Numbered from the stretch's first letter, positions 10,013 to 19,628 are shown. The stretch: DNA of 64,000 nucleotides from Albidovulum sediminicola (GCF_025751575.1 NZ_JAOWLA010000012.1:62001-126000); one strand, 5' to 3'. Notes: generated by a model from the letters alone, not told the origin. Translations and numbers: made by a program.

Positions 10013-10038
10013 GGGCCGCGCGCCCGGAAAGGACCGGC

Positions 10039-11277
10039 ATGAGAACCGAATTCGACGGAGAGCTGGAAGAGCGCCTTGTGCGCTATGCCGGCATCGATAC
10101 CCAAAGCGACGAGGATGGCGAAGGCGCGCCCTCCACCGCGATCCAGCTTGTCCTGCAACGGCTTCTGGTCGAGGAACTGGGGACCATCGGCGCGCATGAC
10201 GTGCGCCTGACCGATTACGGCGCGGTGCTGGCGACGATCCCCGCGACCGCCCCGGGGCCGGTGATCGGCCTTCTGGCGCATGTGGACACGGCCCCCGCCT
10301 TCAACGCGACCGGCGTGAAGCCCCGCGTCATCCGCAACTACAACGGCGGGCCGGTGACCTACCCGGATGCGCCGGGCCTGATGATGACGCCCGAGGAGTT
10401 TCCCTATCTGGGCGAAAAGCACGGGCACGACATCATCACCGCCAGCGGAACGACGTTGCTGGGGGCCGACGACAAGGCGGGCGTTTCGATCATCATGACC
10501 GCCGCGCGCCATCTGCTCGCGAGCCCCGAGATTCCGCACGGCCCGATTCGCATCGCCTTCACCCCGGACGAGGAGATCGGGCGCGGCGTGGACACGCGGT
10601 TGCCAAAGGACCTGGGCGCCGAGTTCGCCTATACCTTCGACGGCGCCGCCGTGGGCGAGATCGAGAGTGAAACCTTCTCCGCCGACGCGGCGACCGTCAC
10701 GATCAAGGGCGTGTCCATCCATCCCGGCACGGCGAAGGACAAGCTAGTCAACGCGCTGCACCTGGCCGCGAAGATTACCCAGACGCTGCCGCAGACGACG
10801 ATGACGCCGGAAACGACGGACGGGCGTGACGGGTTCATCATGCTTTATGAACTCAAGGGAACCGCCGCCGAGGCGACGATGAAGTTCATCCTGCGGGATT
10901 TCGAGCTGGACGGGCTCGCGGCCAAGGGCGCGCTTCTGCGGCAGGTCTGCGAAACCGTGGCCGCGACGGAGCCGCGCGCCGAGATCTCCTGTGCGGTCCG
11001 CCCGCAGTATCGCAACATGCGCTACTGGCTCGAAAAAGACATGCGCCCGGTGGAGCTTGCAAGGCAAGCGGTGCGCGCGCTTGGGGTTGAGCCGGTCTCG
11101 GTCCCGATCCGGGGCGGCACCGACGGCTCGCGCCTGACCGAGATGGGGGTGCCGTGCCCCAACATCTTTACCGGCATGCAGAACATCCACGGGCCGCTGG
11201 AATGGATTTCCGTTCAGGACATGGGGATGGCGACGAAGGTCTGCTTGAAGCTGCTGGAGCTTTCCGCGCGCGGCTGA
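10039..11277 (+). CDS. pepT: Peptidase T (tripeptidase)
   Basis: Zinc aminotripeptidase of family M20, 412 aa, cytosolic. Metal ligands and catalytic residues sit in AHVDTAP, GADDKAG, PDEEIGRG and, near the C-terminus, TGMQNIHGPLEW. HPGTAKDKLVN belongs to the lid or dimerisation domain typical of PepT. A GGAAAGG ribosome binding site precedes the ATG. It may be transcribed from the hfq-hflX promoter, since only 26 bp separate it from hflX. A strong terminator follows at 11299. Confidence 0.95.
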   Translation: MRTEFDGELEERLVRYAGIDTQSDEDGEGAPSTAIQLVLQRLLVEELGTIGAHDVRLTDYGAVLATIPATAPGPVIGLLAHVDTAPAFNATGVKPRVIRNYNGGPVTYPDAPGLMMTPEEFPYLGEKHGHDIITASGTTLLGADDKAGVSIIMTAARHLLASPEIPHGPIRIAFTPDEEIGRGVDTRLPKDLGAEFAYTFDGAAVGEIESETFSADAATVTIKGVSIHPGTAKDKLVNALHLAAKITQTLPQTTMTPETTDGRDGFIMLYELKGTAAEATMKFILRDFELDGLAAKGALLRQVCETVAATEPRAEISCAVRPQYRNMRYWLEKDMRPVELARQAVRALGVEPVSVPIRGGTDGSRLTEMGVPCPNIFTGMQNIHGPLEWISVQDMGMATKVCLKLLELSARG

Positions 11278-11298
11278 GCGGGGTTGCTGGCCACGAGA

Positions 11299-11330
11299 AG
11301 GGGGCCGATCTCGGCCCCCTGTCTTGTTTT
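11299..11330 (+). terminator. Rho-independent terminator after pepT
   Basis: A GC-rich inverted repeat, AGGGGGCCGA at 11299-11308 and its complement at 11311-11320, with a tight loop, is followed by GTCTTGTTTT. It lies 22 bp after the pepT stop and also separates it from the convergent gene ending at 11344. Confidence 0.85.
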
Positions 11331-11343
11331 CGGATCGCGCAGT

Positions 11344-11655
11344 CTAGGCGGCGTGCGCCGTCGCCGCGCCGATGTGGGAAAGGGATTTCCCCTCCATCAC
11401 ATGCGGGGCGGCCAGCCCCAGATGCCCGGTATTTGCCTTCAGCCAGTCCTTGGCGACGGCCAGGCTTTGCTCCGTCCCGGCCTTGTCCTTGCAGACGGTT
11501 ACCGTAAAGCAACCGTCGTCGGTCTCCACAATGTCGTAGCTGAGGAGCCCCCGGACCCCGCCGATCAGCTTTTCCACCTCGCTTCTGCGAGCGATCAGAA
11601 GCTTGGTCAGCTCAACCGCGCCTTTTCCAGAATATGTGCGAATCATGACATGCAT
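11344..11655 (-). CDS. Antibiotic biosynthesis monooxygenase (ABM) fold protein
   Basis: Small 103-aa protein with the dimeric alpha/beta barrel pattern of ABM-domain proteins. MHVMIRTYSGKGAVELTKLL forms the first strand and helix, and GLLSYDIVETDDGCFTVTVCKD the next strands. Many such proteins are cofactor-free monooxygenases or quinone-handling enzymes; the substrate here is unknown. The open frame extends upstream to 11793, but ATG at 11655 is preceded by a strong AGGGAGG eight bases away and the N-terminus then matches the domain. It stands alone between the pepT terminator and the guaA terminator. Confidence 0.75.
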   Translation of the reverse strand: MHVMIRTYSGKGAVELTKLLIARRSEVEKLIGGVRGLLSYDIVETDDGCFTVTVCKDKAGTEQSLAVAKDWLKANTGHLGLAAPHVMEGKSLSHIGAATAHAA

Positions 11656-11898
11656 CGTCAAAGCCTCCCTTTGAGCGAGTGCCGTGAAACTGCCCCGCGC
11701 GCTCCTGCGCGCCCTTCGGCAGCGCCGGCATCCTATCAGATTTCGCGCCGCCCAGATATGCCGCCCGGGCACGCTGGGCCATAATTGGCGCAAGCCTACG
11801 CGTTATTCAGGGACGTCAGAGGCTTCGGCTGTGGATAACCCTGCCGCCACTCGGAGCCGGTCGCTGAACGCGGCAGTCGCGGGCCAGCTCTAAAACGA

Positions 11899-11925
11899 AA
11901 AGCCCCGGAGGTTCTCCGGGGCTTT
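11899..11925 (-). terminator. Rho-independent terminator after guaA
   Basis: A perfect 12-bp stem (AAAGCCCCGGAG and its complement) with a GTT loop. On the minus strand it is followed by TCGTTTT. It lies 8 bp beyond the guaA stop. The rest of the interval between 11656 and 11898 contains no convincing gene. Confidence 0.88.
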
Positions 11926-11932
11926 CCAGCGT

Positions 11933-13489
11933 TCATTCCAGTTCGATCGTTCCCGGCGGCTTAGAGGTGCAGTCGTAAAAGACGCGGTTGACGCCCTGGA
12001 CCTCGTTGATGATCCGGGTCGCAGTCTCGCCCAGGAAGTCGTGGGTGAACGGGTAGTAGTCCGCCGTCATGCCATCGACGGAGGTCACGGCGCGCAGCGC
12101 CAGCGCATAGTCATAGGTGCGCCCGTCGCCCATCACGCCCACGGTGCGCATCGGAAGGATCGCGGCAAAGGCCTGCCAGATCTCGTCGTAAAGCCCGTGC
12201 TTGCGGATCTGGTCGATATAGACCGCATCCGCGCGGCGCAGGATGTCGAGCTTTTCTCGCGTGATCTCGCCGGGGCAGCGGATCGCGAGGCCGGGGCCGG
12301 GGAAGGGGTGGCGGCCGATGAAGGACTGCGGCAGGCCAAGTTCGCGGCCAAGGGCGCGAACCTCGTCCTTGAAAAGCTCGCGCAGCGGCTCGACCAGCTT
12401 CAGGCCCATCTTCTCGGGCAGGCCGCCGACGTTGTGGTGCGACTTGATCGTGACCGAGGGTCCGCCAGAGAAGCTGACGCTTTCGATCACGTCGGGGTAA
12501 AGCGTGCCCTGCGCCAGGAACTTGGCACCGCCGACCTCGTTGGCATGCTTCTGGAACACGTCGATGAAGAGCTTGCCGATGGTCTTGCGCTTGACCTCGG
12601 GGTCGCTGACGCCCTCAAGCGCGCCAAGGAACAGGTCGCTTTCATCGGCATGGATCAGCGGCATGTTGTAATGGTCGCGGAACATGCTCACGACCTGCTC
12701 GGCCTCGCCGAGGCGCAGAAGCCCGTGATCGACGAAGACGCAGGTAAGCTGGTCGCCGATCGCCTCATGAATCAGGACTGCCGCGACCGAGCTATCGACG
12801 CCACCCGAAAGCCCGCAGATGACCTTCTGGTCGCCCACCTGGTCGCGGATCTTCTTGATCGCTTCGTCGCGATAGGCGCCCATGGTCCAGTCGCCCTTGA
12901 AGCCGGCGAGCCTGACGAAGTTTTCGTAAAGCTTCGCGCCTTTGGGCGTGTGGTGCACCTCCGGGTGGAACTGGACGGCGTAGAAACGGCGGGTCACGTC
13001 GGCGGTGATCGCGAAGGGCGCATTGGGGGAGGTTCCATAGACCTCGAACCCCGGTGCGATCTGGCTGACGTGGTCGCCATGGCTCATCCAGACCTGTTCG
13101 CGGCCGTCCGCGAACCAGCCGTCGAGAACCGGCAGATTGTCGCCCTTGGGGGTGACGAAGGCCCGGCCGAATTCGGCGGTGCCGTGGCCACGTTCCACCT
13201 TGCCGCCCAGGCAATGCATCATCACCTGCTGACCGTAGCAGATCCCGAGGATCGGCACGCCCAGATCGAAGACCGTCTTCGGCGGCATCGGCGCGCCCTC
13301 GGCAAAGACCGAGGCCGGCCCGCCGGAGAAGATCACCGCTTTCGGCGCGAATTCGGCCAGAAAAGCGTCGGTGACGTTCTGAAACGGGTGGATTTCGCAG
13401 TAGACGTTCAGCTCCCGCAGGCGACGCGCGATCAGCTGCGTTACCTGGCTGCCGAAGTCGATGATCAGGAGGCGGTCATGCTGTGTCAT
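11933..13489 (-). CDS. guaA: GMP synthase (glutamine-hydrolysing)
   Basis: Converts XMP to GMP using glutamine and ATP, the last step of GMP synthesis. The 518 aa match the usual size. The N-terminal class I amidotransferase has its nucleophile in GICYGQQVM and the His/Glu pair in HPEVHHT. The ATP pyrophosphatase domain has the P-loop [10 protein letters not shown]. The C-terminal dimerisation domain ends PPGTIELE. The frame stays open upstream to 13561, but ATG at 13489 ([15 protein letters not shown]) is the family start. The ABC ATPase gene ends 43 bp upstream on the same strand with no visible terminator, so read-through into guaA is possible. Confidence 0.97.
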   Translation of the reverse strand: MTQHDRLLIIDFGSQVTQLIARRLRELNVYCEIHPFQNVTDAFLAEFAPKAVIFSGGPASVFAEGAPMPPKTVFDLGVPILGICYGQQVMMHCLGGKVERGHGTAEFGRAFVTPKGDNLPVLDGWFADGREQVWMSHGDHVSQIAPGFEVYGTSPNAPFAITADVTRRFYAVQFHPEVHHTPKGAKLYENFVRLAGFKGDWTMGAYRDEAIKKIRDQVGDQKVICGLSGGVDSSVAAVLIHEAIGDQLTCVFVDHGLLRLGEAEQVVSMFRDHYNMPLIHADESDLFLGALEGVSDPEVKRKTIGKLFIDVFQKHANEVGGAKFLAQGTLYPDVIESVSFSGGPSVTIKSHHNVGGLPEKMGLKLVEPLRELFKDEVRALGRELGLPQSFIGRHPFPGPGLAIRCPGEITREKLDILRRADAVYIDQIRKHGLYDEIWQAFAAILPMRTVGVMGDGRTYDYALALRAVTSVDGMTADYYPFTHDFLGETATRIINEVQGVNRVFYDCTSKPPGTIELE

Positions 13490-13532
13490 GGCCGGGGAAT
13501 AGGGGGCTTCCCGCGCTTTCGCAAGGGCCAAG

Positions 13533-14531
13533 TCAGGCGCGCAGCCGCTTTCCCTCCGCATCGAAGGACAAGGTCCGCGCGCGGTCGAAGTCCAGCCCGA
13601 TCTCCTCCCCGACGCGGTGGTCGTGCTGACCGAATAGGCGCACTGTCACCGTCTCCTCTGCGCGCGTGGTGACCAGGAGGTTCGTGTCTCCGCCCAGCCG
13701 TTCGACATGGGCCACGCGCCCCTGGATCGCGCCAGTTGCGGAGACGCTCAGATATTCCGGCCGGACGCCCAGGACCGCGCCCGGCGCGCCAAGCGGACCG
13801 GCGGCGAGGAAGTTCATCGAGGGCGCCCCGAGGAAGCCCGCGACGAATTGGTTCGCGGGGTCATTATAGAGCGCCATCGGGCTGCCCACCTGCTCGATCC
13901 GGCCGTCGCGAAGAACCACGATGCGATCGGCCAGCGTCATCGCCTCGGTCTGGTCGTGGGTGACATAGATCATGCTGGCGCCAAGGTTCCGGTGCAGTTG
14001 CGCGATCTCCACCCGCGTGGCCATGCGCAGCGCCGCATCGAGGTTCGAGAGCGGCTCGTCGAAAAGAAACAGGTCCGGCTTTCGCACGATGGCCCGCCCG
14101 ATCGCCACGCGCTGCCGCTGCCCGCCAGAAAGCTCTGCCGGGCGGCGCTTGAGGTAGGGTTCAAGCGACAGCATCTTCGCCGCGGCTGCGATGCGCTCGG
14201 CGATCACGCCGCGATCCTCGCCTGCCTGCCTCAGGCCAAGCGCCATGTTTCCTTCCACGTCAAGGTGGGGGTAAAGCGCGTAGGATTGGAACACCATCGA
14301 GATCCCGCGCTTCGCCGGTGGCGTCCGCGTCACGTCGCGCCCGTTGATCGTGACCCGCCCCGAAGTCGCATCCTCCAGCCCTGCGATGACGCGCAGAAGG
14401 GTGGACTTGCCGCAGCCCGAAGGTCCGACGAAAACGATGAACTCCCGATCCGCGACCTCAAGGTTGATGTCCTTCAGGACATGAACCTCGCCGAATGATT
14501 TATTCACGTTTTCAAGAAGAAGTGCAGTCAT
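13533..14531 (-). CDS. Sugar ABC transporter ATP-binding protein (MalK/UgpC type)
   Basis: Energising ATPase of a carbohydrate importer, 332 aa. Walker [11 protein letters not shown]-loop [11 protein letters not shown], signature LSGGQRQR, Walker [14 protein letters not shown] and the switch His in VTHDQTEA are all present. The C-terminal part carries the TOBE/OB regulatory folds of the MalK-UgpC subfamily (GVRPEYLSV). It is the last gene of the leftward murQ-importer operon and begins 2 bp after the oxidoreductase stop. The substrate is most likely an amino sugar by context (inference). Confidence 0.93.
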   Translation of the reverse strand: MTALLLENVNKSFGEVHVLKDINLEVADREFIVFVGPSGCGKSTLLRVIAGLEDATSGRVTINGRDVTRTPPAKRGISMVFQSYALYPHLDVEGNMALGLRQAGEDRGVIAERIAAAAKMLSLEPYLKRRPAELSGGQRQRVAIGRAIVRKPDLFLFDEPLSNLDAALRMATRVEIAQLHRNLGASMIYVTHDQTEAMTLADRIVVLRDGRIEQVGSPMALYNDPANQFVAGFLGAPSMNFLAAGPLGAPGAVLGVRPEYLSVSATGAIQGRVAHVERLGGDTNLLVTTRAEETVTVRLFGQHDHRVGEEIGLDFDRARTLSFDAEGKRLRA

Positions 14532-14533
14532 GT

Positions 14534-15562
14534 TCAGGTTCCTGACAGATCGACGGCTTGGCCGGTTCGGATACTTTCGTCGGCGGCAAGACAGATGGCG
14601 AGCGAGGTGACCGCGTCCTCCATATGGCGGGTCAGGTCGATGTCCTCGGTGATGGCGCGCAGCATGAAGTCCTGTTCCGCATCGCAGAGCGCCTGGTGGC
14701 CAGGTTCCTCCGGAAAAGCCACGTCGCTGTCGCCGCCGTCGGCGCGGTGGATGCGCAGAGCGCCGACCTTGGTGTGGCCCTCAACGCTGTCGCTTTCGGG
14801 GTGCATTCCCGAGAGGATCGACACCGACCCGCCCGGAGAGATCACGTCCTTCACGAAATAGGCGACCTCGGACATCATCGGGCCCCAACCGGCCTCGTAC
14901 CAGCCGACGGATCCGTCTTCAAAAACGACCTGGAACTGACCGTAATTGTACATGTTTTCCGCGATCTCATCGGACAATCGCAGGCCGACGCCATGCACGC
15001 GAACGGGGCGGGCATCGGTGATCTGGCACATCACATCGACGTAATGCACCCCGCAGTCCACGATCGGCGGCGTGGTGCGCATCAGCGCCTTGTGCGTTTC
15101 CCAAGTCGCGCCCCGCGACTGCTGGTTGAGGTTCAGGCGAAAGACGTAAGGCCCGCCAAGTGCGCGTGCCTCCGCGATCAATCTTTGCCAGGAGGGGTGG
15201 TGGCGCAGGATGTAGCCCACGACCAGCTTTCGTCCGTTAGCCTTTGCGCAATCGACCACACGGCGCGCATCCGCGACCGTTGTCGCCAACGGCTTCTCGA
15301 CGAAGACATGGGCGCCCGCCTCCATTGCCCGGCAGGCATAGTCGGCGTGGCTGTCGGAATAGGTGGCAATCACCGCCAAATCGGGCCTCACAGTATCAAG
15401 AGCTTCATCGAAGCTGTTGTAAAGCGGATAGGATTTCAGCTCCTGGGGCAGGGCGGGCGTGCTGCGATTGACCAGCGCCGCGAGCTCCGCACCCGGATGG
15501 TGATGATGGGCCAGCGCGTGGCTCACCCCCATGTTGCCAAGTCCCGCGACCAGAACCCTCAT
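14534..15562 (-). CDS. Gfo/Idh/MocA family NAD(P)-dependent oxidoreductase
   Basis: Predicted sugar dehydrogenase, 342 aa. The N-terminal Rossmann fold has VAGLGNMGVSHA, the family motif EKPLATT is near residue 90, and the C-terminal alpha/beta substrate domain contains CGVHYVDVMCQ with the usual active-site His. The frame extends upstream to 15757, but ATG at 15562 overlaps the permease stop as ATGA and starts exactly at the Rossmann strand. Its position inside the importer operon suggests it oxidises or epimerises an imported sugar. The substrate cannot be read from the sequence. Confidence 0.88.
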   Translation of the reverse strand: MRVLVAGLGNMGVSHALAHHHHPGAELAALVNRSTPALPQELKSYPLYNSFDEALDTVRPDLAVIATYSDSHADYACRAMEAGAHVFVEKPLATTVADARRVVDCAKANGRKLVVGYILRHHPSWQRLIAEARALGGPYVFRLNLNQQSRGATWETHKALMRTTPPIVDCGVHYVDVMCQITDARPVRVHGVGLRLSDEIAENMYNYGQFQVVFEDGSVGWYEAGWGPMMSEVAYFVKDVISPGGSVSILSGMHPESDSVEGHTKVGALRIHRADGGDSDVAFPEEPGHQALCDAEQDFMLRAITEDIDLTRHMEDAVTSLAICLAADESIRTGQAVDLSGT

Positions 15563-16398
15563 TTCACCGCCCCCGACGTGATGCCCCGGATCAACTGGCG
15601 TGAGAACACGACATAGAGGATCAGCACCGGCAGGATCGCGAGGCTCAGCGCCGAAAGCACCGCGTTCCAGTCGGTCACGAACTGCCCGATGAAGACCTGG
15701 CTGCCGAGGGTAAGCGTCTTCGTCGCCTCTCCGGGCGCGAGGATCAGCGGAAACCAAAGGTCGTTCCAGATCGGGATCATGTTGAAGACCGCCACCGTCG
15801 CCATCGCCGGGCGCACCAGCGGCAGCACCAGCCGGAAGAAGATCGTGTATTCGCTAAGCCCGTCGATCCGGCCTGCGTTCTTCAGGTCGTCCGAGACCTG
15901 GCGCATGAACTCCGACAGGATGAATACGGCCAGCGGCAGGCCCTGCGCGGTATAGACCAGGATCAGCGCCCAAAGCGTGTTCACAAGCCCTGTCTGCACC
16001 ATCAGATCCAGGATCGCGACGGTACCGATGCGGATCGGGATCATGATGCCGAGCGCAAGGTAAAGCCCCATCAGCGTGTTGCCGCGAAAGCGATATTCGC
16101 TGAGCGCGAAGGCCGCCATTGCCCCGAACAGAAGCACGAAGAAAAGCGAGACGACGGTCACGATCATCGAGTTCTGGAAGTAAAGGAAGAAGTCGCCCTG
16201 TTTCAGAACCGTCTGGTAGCCCACCAGCGAAAAACTATCGGCATCGGGCAGGGCCAGCGGCTCGCGGAAGATCGCTTTACGGGTCTTGAAGGAGTTCACC
16301 AGGATCACGACCACCGGGAACAGCGCGACCGCCGTCCAGGTCAGAAGCGCGGCGTGGGCGGCCAGGGAATTCAGCGGGTTATGGCGAGCCTTGTGCAT
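15559..16398 (-). CDS. Sugar ABC transporter permease (MalG/UgpE type)
   Basis: Inner-membrane permease, 279 aa with about six hydrophobic helices. The cytoplasmic EAA loop, which docks the ATPase, reads LKNAGRIDGLSEYTIFFRLV. The ending RQLIRGITSGAVK is typical of MalG-like permeases of CUT1 importers. The frame continues upstream to 16722 but ATG at 16398 gives the family N-terminus. It lies 11 bp after the first permease gene and is coupled by ATGA overlap to the oxidoreductase gene. Confidence 0.93.
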   Translation of the reverse strand: MHKARHNPLNSLAAHAALLTWTAVALFPVVVILVNSFKTRKAIFREPLALPDADSFSLVGYQTVLKQGDFFLYFQNSMIVTVVSLFFVLLFGAMAAFALSEYRFRGNTLMGLYLALGIMIPIRIGTVAILDLMVQTGLVNTLWALILVYTAQGLPLAVFILSEFMRQVSDDLKNAGRIDGLSEYTIFFRLVLPLVRPAMATVAVFNMIPIWNDLWFPLILAPGEATKTLTLGSQVFIGQFVTDWNAVLSALSLAILPVLILYVVFSRQLIRGITSGAVK

Positions 16399-16409
16399 GG
16401 TTCTCCCCC

Positions 16410-17321
16410 TCAGAACTGGTAGCGGCGCATGCGCGTCTGGATCGCGAATAGGTAGACGCAGACCCCGGCCAGGATGATCGCGAACATCGCCGTGGCGATG
16501 GCGGAGCCCATATGAGGATCGCCAAGCTGCAACTGGAAGCCGAAGAAGGTGCGGTAAAGGAAGGTCCCAAGGATATCGGTGGAAAAGTCGGGCCCCGCCA
16601 GCGCGCCCTGCGCCGCATAGATCAGGTCGAAGGCGTTGAAGTTGCCGACGAAGGTCAGAATCGAGATGATACCGATCGAGGGCAGGATCAGCGGCAGCTT
16701 GATCCGCCAGAAGGCCGCCCATCCGGTGATGCCGTCGATCTCGCCCGCCTCCAGGATCTCCTCGGGGATGGATAGGAGCGCGGCATAGATCAGCATCATC
16801 GGGATCCCCACAAACTGCCAGACCGAGATCAGCGCCAGCGTCGTCAGCGCGCTGCCCTCACGTCCGAGCCAGGGGGCGAACAGCGACTTCAACCCTACCG
16901 CGTCCAGCATCGAGGGCGCGATGCCCCAGATCGGCGACAGAATGAGCTTCCAGGCGAAGCCCACGATGACAAAGGACAGGATCGTCGGGATGAAGATCGC
17001 CGACCGGTAGAGCGCGGCGAAGCGCAGACGCGGATGGCTGAGGATCGCGGCAAGCACGATCCCGATCGGGTTTTGCACCAACATGTGGATGAAGAAGAAC
17101 CAGAAGTTGTTGCCAAGCGCGTTCCAGAACGCCCCGGACCAGCGCGGATCGCCGAAAAGCGTCGCGAAGTTCGCAAGGCCCACGAAGACACGGCCCTCCT
17201 CTCCCGCCGTGTAAAGCGCGAGCCTGAGCGTGTTGAACAGCGGCCAGATCATCACGGCGGTGTAGACAAGAACCGCCGGCGCCAGGAACACGACGACATG
17301 GGTGCGGGAACGGGTCGCCAT
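16410..17321 (-). CDS. Sugar ABC transporter permease (MalF/UgpA type)
   Basis: Inner-membrane permease, 303 aa with about six helices. The EAA loop is EILEAGEIDGITGWAAFWRI. ATG at 17321 is chosen over TTG at 17351 because AAAGGAG lies upstream of it and MATRSRTHVVVFLAPAVLV is a normal start. About 98 bp containing a repeat hairpin separate it from the binding-protein gene. That spacing is common where the binding protein is made in excess. Confidence 0.93.
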   Translation of the reverse strand: MATRSRTHVVVFLAPAVLVYTAVMIWPLFNTLRLALYTAGEEGRVFVGLANFATLFGDPRWSGAFWNALGNNFWFFFIHMLVQNPIGIVLAAILSHPRLRFAALYRSAIFIPTILSFVIVGFAWKLILSPIWGIAPSMLDAVGLKSLFAPWLGREGSALTTLALISVWQFVGIPMMLIYAALLSIPEEILEAGEIDGITGWAAFWRIKLPLILPSIGIISILTFVGNFNAFDLIYAAQGALAGPDFSTDILGTFLYRTFFGFQLQLGDPHMGSAIATAMFAIILAGVCVYLFAIQTRMRRYQF

Positions 17322-17346
17322 CTTTCCGCTGCTCCTTTCAGTCTGG

Positions 17347-17389
17347 TCCAAATACTCTCGGGGGGTGCGGGGGGCGGAAAGCCCCCCGC
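17347..17389 (-). repeat. Intergenic hairpin with TATTTGGA tail, copy A
   Basis: Read on the minus strand this is a perfect 9-bp GC stem (GCGGGGGGC and its complement, 17389-17381 and 17375-17367) with a small loop, followed by ACCCCCCGAGAGTATTTGGA. The same layout recurs at 48680 and, degenerately, at 61544. It sits between the binding-protein and permease genes. A stem at the 3' end of the binding-protein message can protect it from decay and dampen expression of the genes behind it, as REP elements do in enterobacteria (inference). Confidence 0.7.
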
Positions 17390-17419
17390 TTGGGTCGGGC
17401 GCTCAGCGCGCCCGAAACC

Positions 17420-18673
17420 TCACTTCTGCGGCTCGTACCAGGACGCGAGCCCCTCCTGCAGGCGCGCACCCGCGGCTTCCGGCGTCTCGGTGCCCTTGAT
17501 CACGTTCACCGAGGCATTCCAGGTTTCAGTCTCAAGGTTCGGCGTGCCGCGCGACAGGATCTGGTAGGTCGACCGGATCGTCGAATGGCATTTGTCGCGC
17601 CAGCTCACGATTTCCTGCGCCAACGGGTCCTGCATCGCCACGGGGGCGGAGTTCAGCGAGAAGAAGCCGGGCAGGGCGTTCGCATAGAGGCTCGCGAACT
17701 CGGCCGAGCCAACCCAGTTGAGGAAGGTCCGTGCCGCCTCGGCATTCGGGCTGGCCGCATTGAGCCCGATTGCGATGTCGGTGTGGTCGGAAATGTAGCA
17801 CTCATCGCCCGCGTTCGCGACCGGCGGGTTGAATGCGCCCATCTCGAAATCGGCCTGGGCGTTGAAGCCGGAGATTTCCCAGGACCCCGCCGGGTAGATC
17901 GCCGCACGGCCAAGCGTGAAGAGGTTCTGGCTGTCAGGGTAGGTCTGCGCCTCGTAGCCGTCACCCAAATAGGCGCCCCATTTGGCAAGCTGGCGATAGG
18001 GGGCGACCCAGGCCTCATCGGTCAGGCTCGCCTCGCCCTTGATCAGTGCCAGGCGCCCGTCCTCACCCTTCCAATAGTTCGGGCCGATGTTGTTGTAGCC
18101 CATGGTCGCGGCTTCCCACTGGTCGTTGGTGCCCATCGCCATCGGGATATAGGTGCCGTCCTCCTTGATCTTGTCGAGGGCGGCAAAGAACTCCGCCTCT
18201 GTCGTCGGAACCTCGATCCCGAGCTCGGCAAAGGCGTTCTTGTTGTAGATGAACCCGTGGATGACCGAGGCCATGGGCACGCAGAAGGTGTGCGCCCCGT
18301 CATCGGTCTGCCAGGCCGATTTGGCCACGTCCGAGAAATTCACCATCGCCGCCAGGTCGCTCAGGTCGGCCAGCTTGCCGCCATCGTACAGGGCCAGCGA
18401 GGCGTCGAAGGGACGGCAGGTGATCAGGTCACCCGCGGTGCCCGCGTCGAGCTTGGAGTTCAGGACGGCATTGTATTCCGCCGGGGCGGAGGGTGTGAAC
18501 TGTACCTTGATGCCCGGATTGGCGGCCTCGAACGCCGGGATGATCTGGTCCTGCCAGATCGAAAGGTCGTCATTGCGCCAGCTTTCGATGGTCAGCGTCA
18601 CGTCTTGGGCCAAGGCCCCGGTCGACATGAGCGCCGTCGAAAGCAACAGGCCCGCCACGATCTTCTTGGTCAT
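17420..18673 (-). CDS. Sugar ABC transporter periplasmic binding protein (CUT1 family)
   Basis: Extracellular solute-binding protein family 1, 417 aa. A classic signal peptide, MTKKIVAGLLLSTALMSTG followed by ALAQ, is cleaved before DVTLTIESWR. Two-lobed binding-protein features include IPAFEAANPGIKVQF and NLFTLGRAAIYPAGSWEISG. Tandem ATG codons at 18676 and 18673 follow AAGGGAGAGA; the second has the better spacing. The start overlaps the murQ stop, so it is coupled to murQ. The ligand is inferred to be a MurNAc- or GlcNAc-type sugar from the neighbours only. Confidence 0.9.
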   Translation of the reverse strand: MTKKIVAGLLLSTALMSTGALAQDVTLTIESWRNDDLSIWQDQIIPAFEAANPGIKVQFTPSAPAEYNAVLNSKLDAGTAGDLITCRPFDASLALYDGGKLADLSDLAAMVNFSDVAKSAWQTDDGAHTFCVPMASVIHGFIYNKNAFAELGIEVPTTEAEFFAALDKIKEDGTYIPMAMGTNDQWEAATMGYNNIGPNYWKGEDGRLALIKGEASLTDEAWVAPYRQLAKWGAYLGDGYEAQTYPDSQNLFTLGRAAIYPAGSWEISGFNAQADFEMGAFNPPVANAGDECYISDHTDIAIGLNAASPNAEAARTFLNWVGSAEFASLYANALPGFFSLNSAPVAMQDPLAQEIVSWRDKCHSTIRSTYQILSRGTPNLETETWNASVNVIKGTETPEAAGARLQEGLASWYEPQK

Positions 18674-19605
18674 CATTCTCTCCCTTGGTTTGTTCCCTCC
18701 CGCCGGGAACTCCGGTCGGGGTCTTCGATGCGCGCCAGCGCGGCGCGCAGGTTTCCATCTGCTTCCGACAAGGCGGCCTCCGCAGCCGCGGGCGTCAGGC
18801 CAAGCGCAATCAGGACCGCGGACCGCACCGCGCCCCCGGCCGCATCGAGCGACCGGGCCGCCGTATCCTCCCCGCACCCGGCAATGCGCGAGACGATCCC
18901 GCGGGCGCGGGCGCGCAGCTTTCGGTTGTCGGCAACAACGCCCACCATCATGCCGTCATGCACCCGGCCAAGCCCTATCCCCATCAACGTGGACATGAGG
19001 TTCAACGCAGCCTTCTGCGCGGTCCCGGCGCCCATGCGTGTCGAGCCCGCGATGACCTCGGGCGGGGTCTCAAGGCAGATCTCCACATCCGCGAGCGCAA
19101 AGATCTGCGCTCCGGCGTTGTTCGCGATCCCGATGACGCGCGCGCCGCAGTCCCGCGCCGCCCGCGCAATCGCAAGGGCATGGGGTGTGTTGCCGGAGGC
19201 CGTGACCGCGATCACGACATCACCAGAGCGGATCAGGCGCGCGTCCTCTGCCGCCTGGGCCGCATCGTCTTCGGTGTCGCCCGGCATGCTCGACCCTTGG
19301 GGCATCCCACCCGCCATCAGGATCAGGATGCGGTCGGCGTCGATGCCGAAGGTTCCCGGCAACTCAAGCGCATCCGCAACGGCCATCAGCGCAGAGGACC
19401 CGGCACCCACATAGACCAGACGCCCGGCACCCCGCAGCGCCTCGGTCATCAGCGCCGCACCCGCTGCGATCGCGGCAAAGGCGGGCTCCACAGCGTCCAG
19501 CGCGCGGCGCTGTGCAGACAACAGGCGCAGCAATGCCTCCGCCTCCGGGCAGGTGTCGATGCCCGAGGCGTCCGCATGCATGTCTTCCGTGCGTGGCAGC
19601 GCCAT
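18673..19605 (-). CDS. murQ: N-acetylmuramic acid 6-phosphate etherase MurQ
   Basis: Cleaves the D-lactyl ether of MurNAc-6-phosphate to give GlcNAc-6-phosphate and D-lactate, in cell-wall sugar recycling. About 310 aa with a SIS domain: phosphate-binding VYVGAGSSALM and TASGNTPHALA. Glu in LELPGTFG and Glu in PGDTEDD occupy the places of the catalytic acid/base glutamates of E. coli MurQ. STRMGAGTAQKAALNLMST is the MurQ signature region. ATG at 19605 follows GGGAGG. It is the first gene of the leftward importer operon. No anhydro-MurNAc kinase is present nearby. Confidence 0.92.
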   Translation of the reverse strand: MALPRTEDMHADASGIDTCPEAEALLRLLSAQRRALDAVEPAFAAIAAGAALMTEALRGAGRLVYVGAGSSALMAVADALELPGTFGIDADRILILMAGGMPQGSSMPGDTEDDAAQAAEDARLIRSGDVVIAVTASGNTPHALAIARAARDCGARVIGIANNAGAQIFALADVEICLETPPEVIAGSTRMGAGTAQKAALNLMSTLMGIGLGRVHDGMMVGVVADNRKLRARARGIVSRIAGCGEDTAARSLDAAGGAVRSAVLIALGLTPAAAEAALSEADGNLRAALARIEDPDRSSRREGTNQGRE

Positions 19606-19628
19606 GTGATTCCTCCCATTCACATGAC

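Noticed and set aside
11684-11893. A 69-codon plus-strand frame in the gap between the ABM gene and guaA
   Set aside because: Arg-rich, no ribosome site, and it runs into the guaA terminator from the wrong side; no evidence of coding.
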